A stretch of DNA of 64,000 nucleotides from an unicellular cyanobacterium SU3 (lineage in GTDB: Bacteria; Cyanobacteriota; Cyanobacteriia; Cyanobacteriales; Microcystaceae). Both the position numbers and the translations under genes were made by a program. Where the stretch lies: the NCBI GenBank assembly GCA_002172675.1, contig NETF01000110.1:101758-165757 (forward strand). Reading direction: 5' to 3'. Below, piece by piece: positions 46,532 through 54,897 of this stretch; positions within the stretch are counted from its first letter, which is position 1; every line of letters starts with the position of its first letter. The notes beneath the pieces were generated by a model, which saw only the letters and a program-made list of their open reading frames with translations, did not search any database and was not told the DNA's origin.

Positions 46532-47284
46532 TCAATGTTTAAGAGTAGGTTCGATGGGTTGTAAAGGCCGTGTATCTTTGGCGGTTTCAAAGAAGGTAGC
46601 ATAAACCCATCCTCCGAGAACAGCACCAATAATAGGAGCAGCCCAAAATAACCATAATTGAGCAATAATTTCTCCATTACCACAGAATAAGGCAACGCCG
46701 GTACTTCTGGCAGGGTTAACAGAGGTATTAGTAACAGGAATACTAATTAAGTGAATCAACGTCAAGGCTAAACCAATGGCCACCGGACCAAAACCAGCAG
46801 GGGCCAAGCGATCAGTGGCTCCCATAATAATTAATAAAAACATAAAGGTCATGACAATTTCCGTCACTAAAGCAGAGAATAAACCATAACCTCCTGGGGA
46901 ATGGGTTCCGTAACCATTGGTAGCCAACGGATTCGCAACACTTAAATCTAAAGCCCCATTACCACTAGCAATTATTAATAAGACTGCTCCGGCTGCGATC
47001 GCTCCTAAGACTTGTGCCACAATATAGGGCAGCAAATCTGACCCGCTAAAGCGTTTTCCTGCTAATAAACCAAAGGAAACCGCCGGGTTAAAATGACCCC
47101 CAGAAATATGTCCCACTGCATAAGCCATGGTTAAAACAGTGAGTCCAAAAGCCAGGGCAACCCCTAAAAATCCTAATCCTAATGGGTTCCCTTCTCCCCC
47201 GAAGTTAGCAGCTAATACGGCACTGCCACAGCCGCCTAGCACTAACCAGAACGTCCCAAAAAACTCTGCTACATATTTTTTCAT
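46532..47284 (-). CDS. aqpZ: aquaporin Z-type water channel
   Basis: 250 residues, six transmembrane helices and two half-helices. The NPA motifs are HFNPAVSFG and SVNPARSTG. The aromatic/arginine filter with Arg after the second NPA and the Cys/Thr in front ([10 protein letters not shown]) fits orthodox water-selective AqpZ rather than a glycerol channel. [20 protein letters not shown] is the usual N-terminus. Plasma-membrane water flow and osmotic balance. Single gene. Confidence 0.93.
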   Translation of the reverse strand: MKKYVAEFFGTFWLVLGGCGSAVLAANFGGEGNPLGLGFLGVALAFGLTVLTMAYAVGHISGGHFNPAVSFGLLAGKRFSGSDLLPYIVAQVLGAIAAGAVLLIIASGNGALDLSVANPLATNGYGTHSPGGYGLFSALVTEIVMTFMFLLIIMGATDRLAPAGFGPVAIGLALTLIHLISIPVTNTSVNPARSTGVALFCGNGEIIAQLWLFWAAPIIGAVLGGWVYATFFETAKDTRPLQPIEPTLKH

Positions 47285-47512
47285 GATTCAGTTTTCTGTT
47301 AATTTTGATTGAAATTGACTCCAAACTAACAGTCCTTATCTTTAAGAAGGAAGGTCATTAATAAAATTTCAAGATTTGTTTTACATTAAGTAACAGTTAG
47401 GGTCATTTTTTGTTAAGAAACCAGTTTATTTATTGATAGATAAAAGTATTTGTAATTTATAGTAATTGCTGTATAAATAATTGGTATAGATTTTTAACCA
47501 TTACTTAACCCA

Positions 47513-48895
47513 TTATTTACCAATACAAAAACGACTGAAAATTTTATCTAAAACCGATTCCGTAATCTCTTCTCCTGTGATTTCTCCTAATGCTTGAATG
47601 GCTGTTCTTAGGTCAATTGTCCAGAAGTCAAGGGGTAAGTTTTCTGTGATGGTAATTTGGACTTGTTGTAAGGCGATTTTACTACGGGTTAAGGCTGCAG
47701 CTTGTCTTTGATTAATAGCAAAATCTAGATTATTGGCGGTTAGTTGGTGTTGGTTAATTGCTTGTAAAATAGTTGCTTCTAAGGCTTGAATTCCCTGATT
47801 ATTAGCCGCCGATGTCTTCACAATCCCTTTGATTTCTGGGGGAAATTGAGACAAATCAGGAGTGGCTAAATCAATTTTATTAATGACTAAAATGACAGGT
47901 AAATGCTGGATCGGTTGATAAATTTCCTTATCTTCTACTGTCCATCCCACCGTCGCATCAATGGTGAGTAACACGAGATCCCCTTGACTGGCTGCTAAGC
48001 GCGATCGCTCAACCCCGATCTTTTCCACTTTATCGGTTGTTTGACGAATACCGGCAGTGTCTAAGACTTGAATGGGAATACCCCCTACCACTAACTGGGA
48101 CTCTACGACATCCCTAGTGGTTCCAGGTAAGTCGGTAACAATGGCGCGATCACTGCGACTCCACGCATTCAATAAACTGGATTTTCCCACATTAGGACGG
48201 CCAACGATAGCCACTTTTAAGCCATTCCGCAATAATTCCCCTTGTTCAGCGGTGTTTAAAATGTTCTCAACTTGCTCTAAAATTTCCTCTAACCCCTGAG
48301 AAATGGCTTTTTCATCTAAAGGAGGTAAGTCGTCTTCAAAGTCGATTCTAGCTTCAATTTCGGCGAGAATATCTAAGCAATGATGGCGTAATTTCTGTAT
48401 GGGTTGAGCGAGTTTACCCTGTAATCCGGCTAAGGCCATTTGAGACGCTTGTTGCGATCGCGCGGAAACTAATTCACTAATACTTTCGGCCTGGGTTAAA
48501 TCAATCCTACCATTGAGAAAAGCTCGCAGGGTAAATTCTCCGGGTTGAGCTAAGATTGCACCTTGTTCTAAACATAACTGTAACACCTGTTGCACGGGCA
48601 TAATTCCCCCATGACAATGAAACTCGATCACATCTTCACGGGTATAAGAACGTGGTGCTAACATCATTAATAACAAAGCTTCATCGATCACCTTTTCAGT
48701 TTGGGGATGACGAATATAACCATATAAAATGCGATGGGATTCCCATTTTTGCTTTCCTGGGGCAATAAATAGGGTTTGAGCAATATTAAGGGCGTTATTG
48801 CCTGATAAACGGATAATTCCGATGCTGCCTTGTTGGGGAACAATGGCCGTGGCGATCGCTGCGATGGTTTCTCCTTGAGTTATAATTTTTGTCAT
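47513..48895 (-). CDS. mnmE: tRNA modification GTPase MnmE
   Basis: With MnmG installs the cmnm5 group on the wobble uridine of tRNAs. 460 residues. The N-terminal folate-binding domain begins [20 protein letters not shown]. The GTPase domain sits inside the helical domain: G1 [10 protein letters not shown]2 GTTRD, G3 DTAGIR, G4 NKID. The C-terminal FCIGK with catalytic Cys is present at the end. The start ATG 48895 gives the usual N-terminus. Confidence 0.95.
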   Translation of the reverse strand: MTKIITQGETIAAIATAIVPQQGSIGIIRLSGNNALNIAQTLFIAPGKQKWESHRILYGYIRHPQTEKVIDEALLLMMLAPRSYTREDVIEFHCHGGIMPVQQVLQLCLEQGAILAQPGEFTLRAFLNGRIDLTQAESISELVSARSQQASQMALAGLQGKLAQPIQKLRHHCLDILAEIEARIDFEDDLPPLDEKAISQGLEEILEQVENILNTAEQGELLRNGLKVAIVGRPNVGKSSLLNAWSRSDRAIVTDLPGTTRDVVESQLVVGGIPIQVLDTAGIRQTTDKVEKIGVERSRLAASQGDLVLLTIDATVGWTVEDKEIYQPIQHLPVILVINKIDLATPDLSQFPPEIKGIVKTSAANNQGIQALEATILQAINQHQLTANNLDFAINQRQAAALTRSKIALQQVQITITENLPLDFWTIDLRTAIQALGEITGEEITESVLDKIFSRFCIGK

Positions 48896-49031
48896 AATCT
48901 ATATTTATTAAAAATACTAAATCTTAATAAGAGGAGAGAACAGCTTTCTCTTCCCTAAAAAATAGCTAATTTTGTAGTTTAACCTAAAAATCCTGGTTAA
49001 TTATAGAAAGAAAAGATAAAATATAACTATA

Positions 49032-49223
49032 ATGCCAACGGAATTACAATTATTAAAATGTTTAATTCTCTGTCAAATTCTTTCTAATTGTTATCAACCT
49101 ATTCAATTAATACGGTTTGATGAGACAAGAAAAGAGATATTCATTATTGCAGGAGAATTAGGAACAATTGAAATTACCATTTTTGAACAAGGACAATGGA
49201 GATATGATGTCACTAAAACCTAA
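49032..49223 (+). CDS. DUF6888-like small protein (first gene of a two-gene module)
   Basis: 63 residues: MPTELQLLKCLILCQILSNC, YQPIQLIRFDETRKEIFIIA and a short beta-rich end. This is the cyanobacterial DUF6888 pattern as I remember it, usually encoded next to DUF6887 proteins. It overlaps the next gene by 17 bases, and a second, decayed copy of the pair follows at 49421-49818. The family has no known function. Small size, overlap and tandem duplication recall toxin-antitoxin modules; this is only an analogy. Confidence 0.7.
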   Translation: MPTELQLLKCLILCQILSNCYQPIQLIRFDETRKEIFIIAGELGTIEITIFEQGQWRYDVTKT

Positions 49224-49428
49224 CTTTAAAGCGATGAGTCTTCAAGAACTAAAAAAATACGTTTTATCCCATAGAGACGATCAAGAAGCATGGCAAGAAT
49301 TTACCTGTCGAGAGCGGCCTAATGCTGTTTATTTTGACACAGATGTACCTTTAGCGACACAAAAACAAAGACTACAAGAACTCATTGAAAATGATCGCCT
49401 TCGTAGGTTAGATAAAGAAAATGAATGA
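49207..49428 (+). CDS. DUF6887-like small protein (second gene of the module)
   Basis: 73 residues from ATG 49207 (GGAG at 49198-49201). A longer frame reaches ATG 49168 inside the previous gene. MSLKPNFKAMSLQELKKYVL then SHRDDQEAWQEFTCRERPN is the DUF6887 signature as I recall it. The C-terminal half is a charged helix (TQKQRLQELIENDRLRRLDK). It overlaps the previous gene by 17 bases and the next (decayed) gene by 8 bases, so the four frames read as one coupled cluster. Confidence 0.7.
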   Translation: MSLKPNFKAMSLQELKKYVLSHRDDQEAWQEFTCRERPNAVYFDTDVPLATQKQRLQELIENDRLRRLDKENE

Positions 49429-49603
49429 GCCAACCTTAGCACAACTCAAACGTTTATATTTGCTAAGTTATACATTGACACATGTCATGTTTCAACCCAT
49501 CCATATTATTCGTCTGGATGAACGAAACTAGAATCTATTTATCTTAGCAGGACATCAAGAAAATTTTGAAGTTATAATTACCCCGAAAGGAGAGGTATTC
49601 TAA
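49421..49603 (+). pseudogene. second DUF6888-like gene, with in-frame TAG
   Basis: Reads MNEPTLAQLKRLYLLSYTLT, then HVMFQPIHIIRLDERN, then TAG at 49529-49531, and continues in the same frame NLFILAGHQENFEVIITPKG to TAA 49601-49603. It aligns with the intact copy at 49032 (QPIQLIRFDETRKEIFIIAGE against QPIHIIRLDERN*NLFILAGH, split here by the stop). There is no frameshift, so a single nonsense change explains it. Confidence 0.78.
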
Positions 49604-49818
49604 TGAAATCTAATAATTATACTGAGATGAGCGATCACGAACTTAAATAATATTTAATTGGAAATAAAGATAATAAAGAAGCTTTTTATGCCTATTTAGA
49701 TCGTAAACAAAAACAACCTAAACAGGTAATCAGTGGAGTCGATGAACTAGATAACTTACCCACTGAACAACAAATTGAGTTAATGACTCAACGCCTTCAA
49801 GAAAAATTTAATCTGTAG
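49603..49818 (+). pseudogene. second DUF6887-like gene, with in-frame TAA
   Basis: Starts at ATG 49603, sharing one base with the stop of the gene before (TAATG). Reads MKSNNYTEMSDHELK, then TAA at 49648-49650, then YLIGNKDNKEAFYAYLDRKQ and LPTEQQIELMTQRLQEKF in the same frame to TAG 49816. Aligns with ELKKYVLSHRDDQEA of the intact copy. The codon before Tyr is Lys there, so AAA to TAA is the likely change. GAAAGGAGAGG before it is a good ribosome binding site. Confidence 0.78.
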
Positions 49819-49911
49819 TGCGATCGCTGTGACAGTTTCTTTTTAAGTTATAATTGTTATAATAACTGTGAAAATTAATTATTTTTTAGATAATTTAAAA
49901 CTAAACTTTTC

Positions 49912-50181
49912 ATGTTTAAAGAAGAAAAACCCCTAGAAGGAGAAGTCTTAATTAAAGAAGTTTGTCGTCGTATTCGAGTAGCGAGAAGTTACTGGGATGC
50001 TCATAATAACCGCGCTTGTCGACGAGAAAGAGAAAAGGCATTACTATTATATAATCGTTTAAGTAAACAAGAAAAAGAAAAGATTCCTCAAGTTTTAAGA
50101 GTTTGGCTTCGTTATCGGAGTGAAAAGTATTTTGGTTCCCATCGAACCCCACCTGGAAAAAGAAAAAAGAAGAGAAAATAA
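49912..50181 (+). CDS. small basic protein, 89 aa
   Basis: Not recognised as a named family. Strongly basic, helical, with RRIRVARSYWDAHNNRACRR in the middle and a Lys/Arg-rich end (PPGKRKKKRK). Such composition suggests nucleic-acid or ribosome binding; this is inference. It lies after the decayed small-gene pair with its own start (ATG 49912). Confidence 0.6.
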   Translation: MFKEEKPLEGEVLIKEVCRRIRVARSYWDAHNNRACRREREKALLLYNRLSKQEKEKIPQVLRVWLRYRSEKYFGSHRTPPGKRKKKRK

Positions 50182-50252
50182 TCAATTATTGAGTATTGTT
50201 CTTTGAAAATGCGTTAACCTATATAATGTTTATCCAAAAGTTAATTACTCTT

Positions 50253-50675
50253 ATGGTTTATCACGTTATTTACGATGGAAATTGTAATCTTTGTTCGACA
50301 TTTACCCAACTGTTAGCTAAGTTTGATCAAGGTAATCTTTTTGATTATATTCCCATGCAAGATGAAGCCACTTTAAAACAGTTTCATATTACCTCGGAAG
50401 ATTGTGAAATGGGGATGATTTTAATTGATGGTGATAACACAAAAAGGCGGTGGCAAGGAAGCGACGCAGCAGAAGAAATTGTTAACTTATTACCCTTAGG
50501 ACAAGCTTTTATTACTGCTTATCGTAGCTTACCTGGAATGAAATGGTTAGGAGACAAAACCTATGAACAAGTCAGAGATAATCGATATCATTGGTTTGGT
50601 AAACGGGATAAAACTTATCAATCTCCCTATCCTTTTAGTTGTGATGAAAGGAATAATTGTTCTGTTTCTAATTAA
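50253..50675 (+). CDS. DCC-family thiol-disulfide oxidoreductase-like protein (DUF393)
   Basis: About 140 residues from ATG 50253; ATG 50226 and a TTG further up are also in frame. YHVIYDGNCNLCSTFTQLL has the DxxCxxC motif of the DUF393/DCC family, a thioredoxin-fold group. The GWIGxDAAEEI-like position reads RWQGSDAAEEIVNLLPLG, and the C-terminus has the typical YRWFGK as YHWFGKRD. Oxidoreductase activity has not been shown for most members. 15 bases or more after the basic protein gene. Confidence 0.8.
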   Translation: MVYHVIYDGNCNLCSTFTQLLAKFDQGNLFDYIPMQDEATLKQFHITSEDCEMGMILIDGDNTKRRWQGSDAAEEIVNLLPLGQAFITAYRSLPGMKWLGDKTYEQVRDNRYHWFGKRDKTYQSPYPFSCDERNNCSVSN

Positions 50676-50802
50676 TTAGACTAATTCTCAGAAATAGCTA
50701 GAAAGATTGCTTCGGGGTGTTTTTAGTTACAATTGAAGCTTACCGTTTATATTACCCCTCGCAATGACAACTTGAGTCTCCAATCACTTTTGAGAATTGG
50801 TA

Positions 50803-51996
50803 TTAAATCATAGAAGAAATAGCTTTAATTACCTGTTCAATTTCATCAGGTAACGTAAAATAATGAATACAAGCACGAATACAGTCAGGATCACGAAGCG
50901 TTCTTAATAAAAATCCTTGACTTTCTAACTTTTGTACTAAGGTTGTATGATTAAGATTACTATCTACTGTAAAAGAAACTAATCCCGCTTCTGGTGGTGA
51001 TTTTTTTAGACAATTAACAGCAGAAATTTCCGATAATCCTTGCCATAAATATTCACTTAACTTGCAAATTTGTTGATACCGTTTTTCAGAATCTGCCCAA
51101 TCATTATGAACAGCGATCGCAGCTCTTAACCCTTCATATTGAGGATAAGCAGAAGTAGCAATTTCAAACTTTCTGCCATCTTGTTTAAAATCAATAGGTT
51201 GGGCTTTTTCATCAATATTAATCCCTCGCCAACCAATAAAGGTAGGATTGATCGATTCAAAAATTTCTGGACGGATATAAAGTGCGCCTACGCCAGCCGG
51301 ACCACAGAACCATTTATGGCCAGTAAAAGCATAAAAATCGACTTCAGTTTCTGCTAAGTTCAAAGCTAATGAACCGGCAGATTGAGCAGCATCTGCTAAT
51401 ACTAAAACGGGGTGATCGCTTTCGGTATAATTATGACAAAGCTGACTAATTTCTTTTAAGGGTAAAACCTGTCCTGTATTCCATAATAAATGACTTAAAA
51501 CTAAGAGTTTTGTTTGTGGTTTTAAATGTTCTTTAATCACCGCAACGGGATCACCTTCATTTAAGGTGTTTAAGATGGGACAAATATCAATTTTTACCCC
51601 GAATCTTTTACTAATTTCTTCAACAGCAGCAATCACTCCCGGATGTTCACAATCAGTCATTAAAATGCGATCGCCTTCTTTCCAATCAATTCCCCACAGA
51701 GCAATATTACAGCCAGATGTTACATTTTCTGTTAAGGTAATAGTTGAGGCTTCAACCCCTAATTCTTGAGCAATATCTGCGCGTAATAATTCTGTTTTTT
51801 GTGTTATCCATTCATTAACTTTAAAGGAAAAGGGACCTTGTTGTTGAAGAAAATTATGAGCATCAATAATAGCCTCTAACCCAGAACGAGGTAAAGTTCC
51901 TTGTCCCCCAAAATTAAAATACACTTTGTTAGCGAGTCCAGGAAACTCTTGTCTTTGCTGTTGGACTTCTGACAGGAATGCTTGGGGATAAATCAT
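50803..51996 (-). CDS. class V aminotransferase, cysteine/cystine lyase-like
   Basis: 397-residue PLP enzyme. YFNFGGQGTLPRSGLEAI is the N-terminal substrate-binding part, ENVTSGCNIALWG and DCEHPGV follow, and ADAAQSAG holds the Asp that contacts the pyridine nitrogen. The PLP lysine is in FYAFTGHKWFCGPAGVG. The pattern fits the cyanobacterial cystine C-S lyase (C-DES) branch better than NifS/SufS, since no active-site Cys loop near residue 330 is evident. Cystine as substrate is inference. Single gene. Confidence 0.78.
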   Translation of the reverse strand: MIYPQAFLSEVQQQRQEFPGLANKVYFNFGGQGTLPRSGLEAIIDAHNFLQQQGPFSFKVNEWITQKTELLRADIAQELGVEASTITLTENVTSGCNIALWGIDWKEGDRILMTDCEHPGVIAAVEEISKRFGVKIDICPILNTLNEGDPVAVIKEHLKPQTKLLVLSHLLWNTGQVLPLKEISQLCHNYTESDHPVLVLADAAQSAGSLALNLAETEVDFYAFTGHKWFCGPAGVGALYIRPEIFESINPTFIGWRGINIDEKAQPIDFKQDGRKFEIATSAYPQYEGLRAAIAVHNDWADSEKRYQQICKLSEYLWQGLSEISAVNCLKKSPPEAGLVSFTVDSNLNHTTLVQKLESQGFLLRTLRDPDCIRACIHYFTLPDEIEQVIKAISSMI

Positions 51997-52132
51997 TCTT
52001 TGGTTAACAAAAATAGGTTAAAAAAATAAGTACAAAACTAAGTTTGCACTTATTTCAGTTTATGTGCGATCGCTAGTTTTTGCAATATAGTTTGACGCAT
52101 TATGGTTAGGACATTAATAACAAAAAATTTAG

Positions 52133-52155
52133 TAAGGTGGGCATTGCCCACCCTA
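52133..52155. repeat. palindromic repeat downstream of dapL
   Basis: GGTGGGCATTGCCCACC core with 8-bp arms around one central base; second copy of the element at 35543-35565, again near a TTAGGACATTA sequence (about 52108). It lies 5 bases after the dapL stop and may terminate its transcript. Confidence 0.7.
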
Positions 52156-52159
52156 CGAT

Positions 52160-53395
52160 TTAAGCTTTAAACTGTTCAGTAATGCGTTTCATGGCTTCTT
52201 CGACATTTTTCCGACTATTAAAGGCAGAAATGCGAAAATAACCTTCTCCTGCTGCCCCAAACCCTGATCCGGGAGTTCCGACAACGTTAGTCGTGTGTAG
52301 GAGTTTATCGAAGAAATCCCAACTCGAAAGATTATGGGGGGTTTTTAACCAAATGTAAGGGGCATTTACTCCACCATATACCTCAAATCCTGCGCTCTTA
52401 AGCTTGTCACAAATAATTTTGGCATTTTCGAGGTAAAAGCTGACTAACTCCTTGATTTGGGCTTTTCCTGCTTCGGAATAGACTGCTTCTGCCCCCCGTT
52501 GTACAATGTAAGACACCCCGTTAAATTTGGTGGACTGGCGACGGTTCCACAGTTTCCATAATTCTACCTCAGATCCATCGGCGGCCTTAGCAGTTAACTG
52601 TTTGGGAACCACTGTATAGGCGCAACGAGTGCCTGTAAATCCTGCATTTTTGGAAAAAGAACGAAACTCAATGGCGCAGTCTTTTGCTCCTTCTATTTCG
52701 TAGATAGAATGGGGTAAACTATCATCGGTAATAAAGGCTTCATAAGCGGCATCGAAGAAGATAATGGAGTTATTCGCCTTAGCATAGTCAACCCACGCTT
52801 TAAGATACTCTTTTGTTGCTGTGGCCCCTGTTGGGTTGTTGGGAAAACAGAGATAAATGAGATCAACTTTTTCGGTGGGAATGTCTGCTAAAAAGTTATT
52901 TTCTGCGCTGATGGGGAGATAAACTAAGCCTTCATATTCTCCCTTGTCATTGGTGTCTCCCGTGTGGCCGGCCATGACATTGGTATCAACATAAACGGGA
53001 TATACGGGGTCTGTGACAGCAATTTTGTTATTTTTGCCAAAAATGTCGAGAATATTGCCAGTATCGCATTTTGCACCGTCTGAGACGAATATTTCTGAGG
53101 CATCGATATCACATCCTCTGGCTTGAAAGTCTTGGGCTGCGATTTTTTCCCGTAGCCAACCGTAACCTTGTTCGGGGCCGTAACCTTTGAAGGTGCTGCG
53201 ATCGCCCATATCTTCTACAGCTTTAATCATAGCGGTTCGGCAAGCTTCGGGCAAGGGTTCGGTTACATCTCCAATGCCTAGTTTAATGATGTTCGCTTCG
53301 GGGTTTCCTTCAACGAAGGTGTTGACTCGTCTTGCTATTTCGGGGAAGAGGTATCCTGCTTTGAGTTTGAGATAGTTATCGTTAATAGTTGCCAT
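52160..53395 (-). CDS. dapL: L,L-diaminopimelate aminotransferase
   Basis: Converts tetrahydrodipicolinate to L,L-diaminopimelate with glutamate as amino donor, the single-step lysine/peptidoglycan route of cyanobacteria and plants. 411 residues. [15 protein letters not shown] and [15 protein letters not shown] are family signatures, [11 protein letters not shown] binds the phosphate, [10 protein letters not shown] is the class I/II motif, and the PLP lysine is in [17 protein letters not shown] 53395 gives the usual N-terminus [18 protein letters not shown]. Confidence 0.95.
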   Translation of the reverse strand: MATINDNYLKLKAGYLFPEIARRVNTFVEGNPEANIIKLGIGDVTEPLPEACRTAMIKAVEDMGDRSTFKGYGPEQGYGWLREKIAAQDFQARGCDIDASEIFVSDGAKCDTGNILDIFGKNNKIAVTDPVYPVYVDTNVMAGHTGDTNDKGEYEGLVYLPISAENNFLADIPTEKVDLIYLCFPNNPTGATATKEYLKAWVDYAKANNSIIFFDAAYEAFITDDSLPHSIYEIEGAKDCAIEFRSFSKNAGFTGTRCAYTVVPKQLTAKAADGSEVELWKLWNRRQSTKFNGVSYIVQRGAEAVYSEAGKAQIKELVSFYLENAKIICDKLKSAGFEVYGGVNAPYIWLKTPHNLSSWDFFDKLLHTTNVVGTPGSGFGAAGEGYFRISAFNSRKNVEEAMKRITEQFKA

Positions 53396-53427
53396 ATTCT
53401 AGGTCGTTACAAATGCCTTTATCTAGC

Positions 53428-53889
53428 TTACTCTTGTTTCGGTTGTTCAAACATCAGATAAGGAAGTTGTTTCATTCCTAAGGCGCGATAGGTTTCTTGG
53501 GCGATAAGATTATCTTGTTCAACATATAATCGAAACCCACAAACATCTTCTTTACCATTTGCCAATTCTTTGACAAACTCATACATCCTGCGATAAACGC
53601 CACGGCGACGATAATCTTTTAAAACAAAAACACTTTGAATCCACCAAAATACGCCATTTCGCCAGTCACTCCATTCTCTAGTAATCATTAAACATCCAAC
53701 GACTTTTGAATCAATTTCTGCGACAATATAGAATCCTTGTGACGGGTTTTCTAACAAAGTTTTAACTCCCGCTAAAACGGTATCAAGCAGTAAGACTTTA
53801 TTTTCAGTTTCTTTTGCCATTGTTTGATTAAAACTAGCAATATTTTTCCCGTCACTAAGTTGGGCTATACGTATGTTTATAGTATCCAA
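53428..53889 (-). CDS. GNAT-family N-acetyltransferase
   Basis: 153 residues with the GNAT fold: IRIAQLSDGKNIASFNQTMA start, FYIVAEIDSKVVGCLMI strand pair, the acetyl-CoA loop VLKDYRRRGVYRRMYEFV, and the closing LYVEQDNLIAQETYRALGM. The start appears to be TTG at 53889, since no ATG precedes FNQTMAKE in frame; no ribosome binding site is evident. Substrate unknown. 32 bases before dapL on the same strand, so the two may be co-transcribed. Confidence 0.82.
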   Translation of the reverse strand: MDTINIRIAQLSDGKNIASFNQTMAKETENKVLLLDTVLAGVKTLLENPSQGFYIVAEIDSKVVGCLMITREWSDWRNGVFWWIQSVFVLKDYRRRGVYRRMYEFVKELANGKEDVCGFRLYVEQDNLIAQETYRALGMKQLPYLMFEQPKQE

Positions 53890-53980
53890 TTTTTAAATCA
53901 AGTTAGTTCGGTTCATCATTTCTACTTTACTTTATTTGAGGGAACTAAAATTAAGTTTTTCTTGATAAAAAAAAGACGAT

Positions 53981-54415
53981 TTACTCTCTGGGTTGTTGGG
54001 AAACTTCCTGTTTATTGTTAGTCCCTTCCCAGTCTATACAAGTATCAGTGTTTGAACCATAAGGGTGCATTCCACAAACAAACAAATGTCTCCCATACAG
54101 TCGTCCGTGGTAATGAATACAACCTCGACAAGCAGGATGGATGTTATGAGTGGGTTCTATTTTTGGGGAGAGCATTAAATCAGGATCTTCATGGTATTCA
54201 TGATAGTAGTAATAACCCTGAAATTCTTCTTCGATGGAAATATCGATGAAGGGGGTTAAAACATCATCAATAAATTGATCAATTTCTCTAACCACATCAT
54301 TTTGAAAGTCTTCGGCTGCTGTTTCTACAGACTGGCCGACTTCATCGACAAATCCCTCTACAGCAACCGCTACGTTTTCCATCCATTCTGTTAAGTCTTT
54401 TTGCCAATCTTCCAT
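53981..54415 (-). CDS. conserved protein with cysteine cluster, 144 aa
   Basis: The acidic helical N-terminal half (1-70) resembles small apolipoprotein-like helices. The C-terminal half has Cys at ACRGCIHYHG, then LFVCGMHPYG and DTCIDWEG. Four Cys plus His in fixed spacing (C-x2-C ... C ... C) would suit a zinc site or iron-sulfur cluster. A known cyanobacterial type of hypothetical protein, but I cannot name a family. Follows a phasin-like gene on the same strand. Confidence 0.7.
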   Translation of the reverse strand: MEDWQKDLTEWMENVAVAVEGFVDEVGQSVETAAEDFQNDVVREIDQFIDDVLTPFIDISIEEEFQGYYYYHEYHEDPDLMLSPKIEPTHNIHPACRGCIHYHGRLYGRHLFVCGMHPYGSNTDTCIDWEGTNNKQEVSQQPRE

Positions 54416-54461
54416 AATATTAATTCAGTTTAAATAATCTAGTAGCAAGCAATATGGTTGA

Positions 54462-54851
54462 TTATTGACGTTTTAAGCGATTTAATTCGTCTTGTAAGGA
54501 TTCAACTTGTTGTTTTAAATCATCTAAATTTTCTTTCTTTGATTCTTCGCTATTGGTTTCATCATCGTCTGAAACAATTTCGATTAAACGAGGTTCTTTT
54601 TGTTTATTTTTCTCTTTTGTTTCTTCGTTGACTTGTTGGGCTTGTTGAATCATGTCATCGACATATTTCTTAGCTTCTTCTACGTTCATTTCTCCCCGAG
54701 AAACCATTTCATCGGCAACTTTTTGCGCTTGTGTTCTTAATTCTTGTAAGTTGATTTCGGCTTTTTCCCTGGCATAGTCAGCAATACCAACCCCAAGATA
54801 AAATGCTTTTTGTACTAAGTTTCTTAGATTTAGATTAGGTTGATCAGGCAT
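54462..54851 (-). CDS. phasin-like helical protein
   Basis: 129 residues from ATG 54851 (GAGGACAATATG gives the ribosome binding site; the longer frame from 54881 is less likely). NLRNLVQKAFYLGVGIADYA then REKAEINLQELRTQAQKVAD, an amphipathic helical region as in phasin-like and apolipoprotein-like proteins, is followed by an acidic linker and a final leucine-zipper-like coiled coil (LDDLKQQVESLQDELNRLKR). Could coat a granule or bind a membrane; not shown. The last coil suggests oligomerisation. Confidence 0.65.
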   Translation of the reverse strand: MPDQPNLNLRNLVQKAFYLGVGIADYAREKAEINLQELRTQAQKVADEMVSRGEMNVEEAKKYVDDMIQQAQQVNEETKEKNKQKEPRLIEIVSDDDETNSEESKKENLDDLKQQVESLQDELNRLKRQ

Positions 54852-54897
54852 ATTGTCCTCAGCTTTAGCTTTTTTTTTCAATTATAACATTAATATT

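Noticed and set aside
46495..46695. 66-residue minus-strand frame overlapping aqpZ
   Set aside because: Shadow frame of the aquaporin gene with no independent signal.
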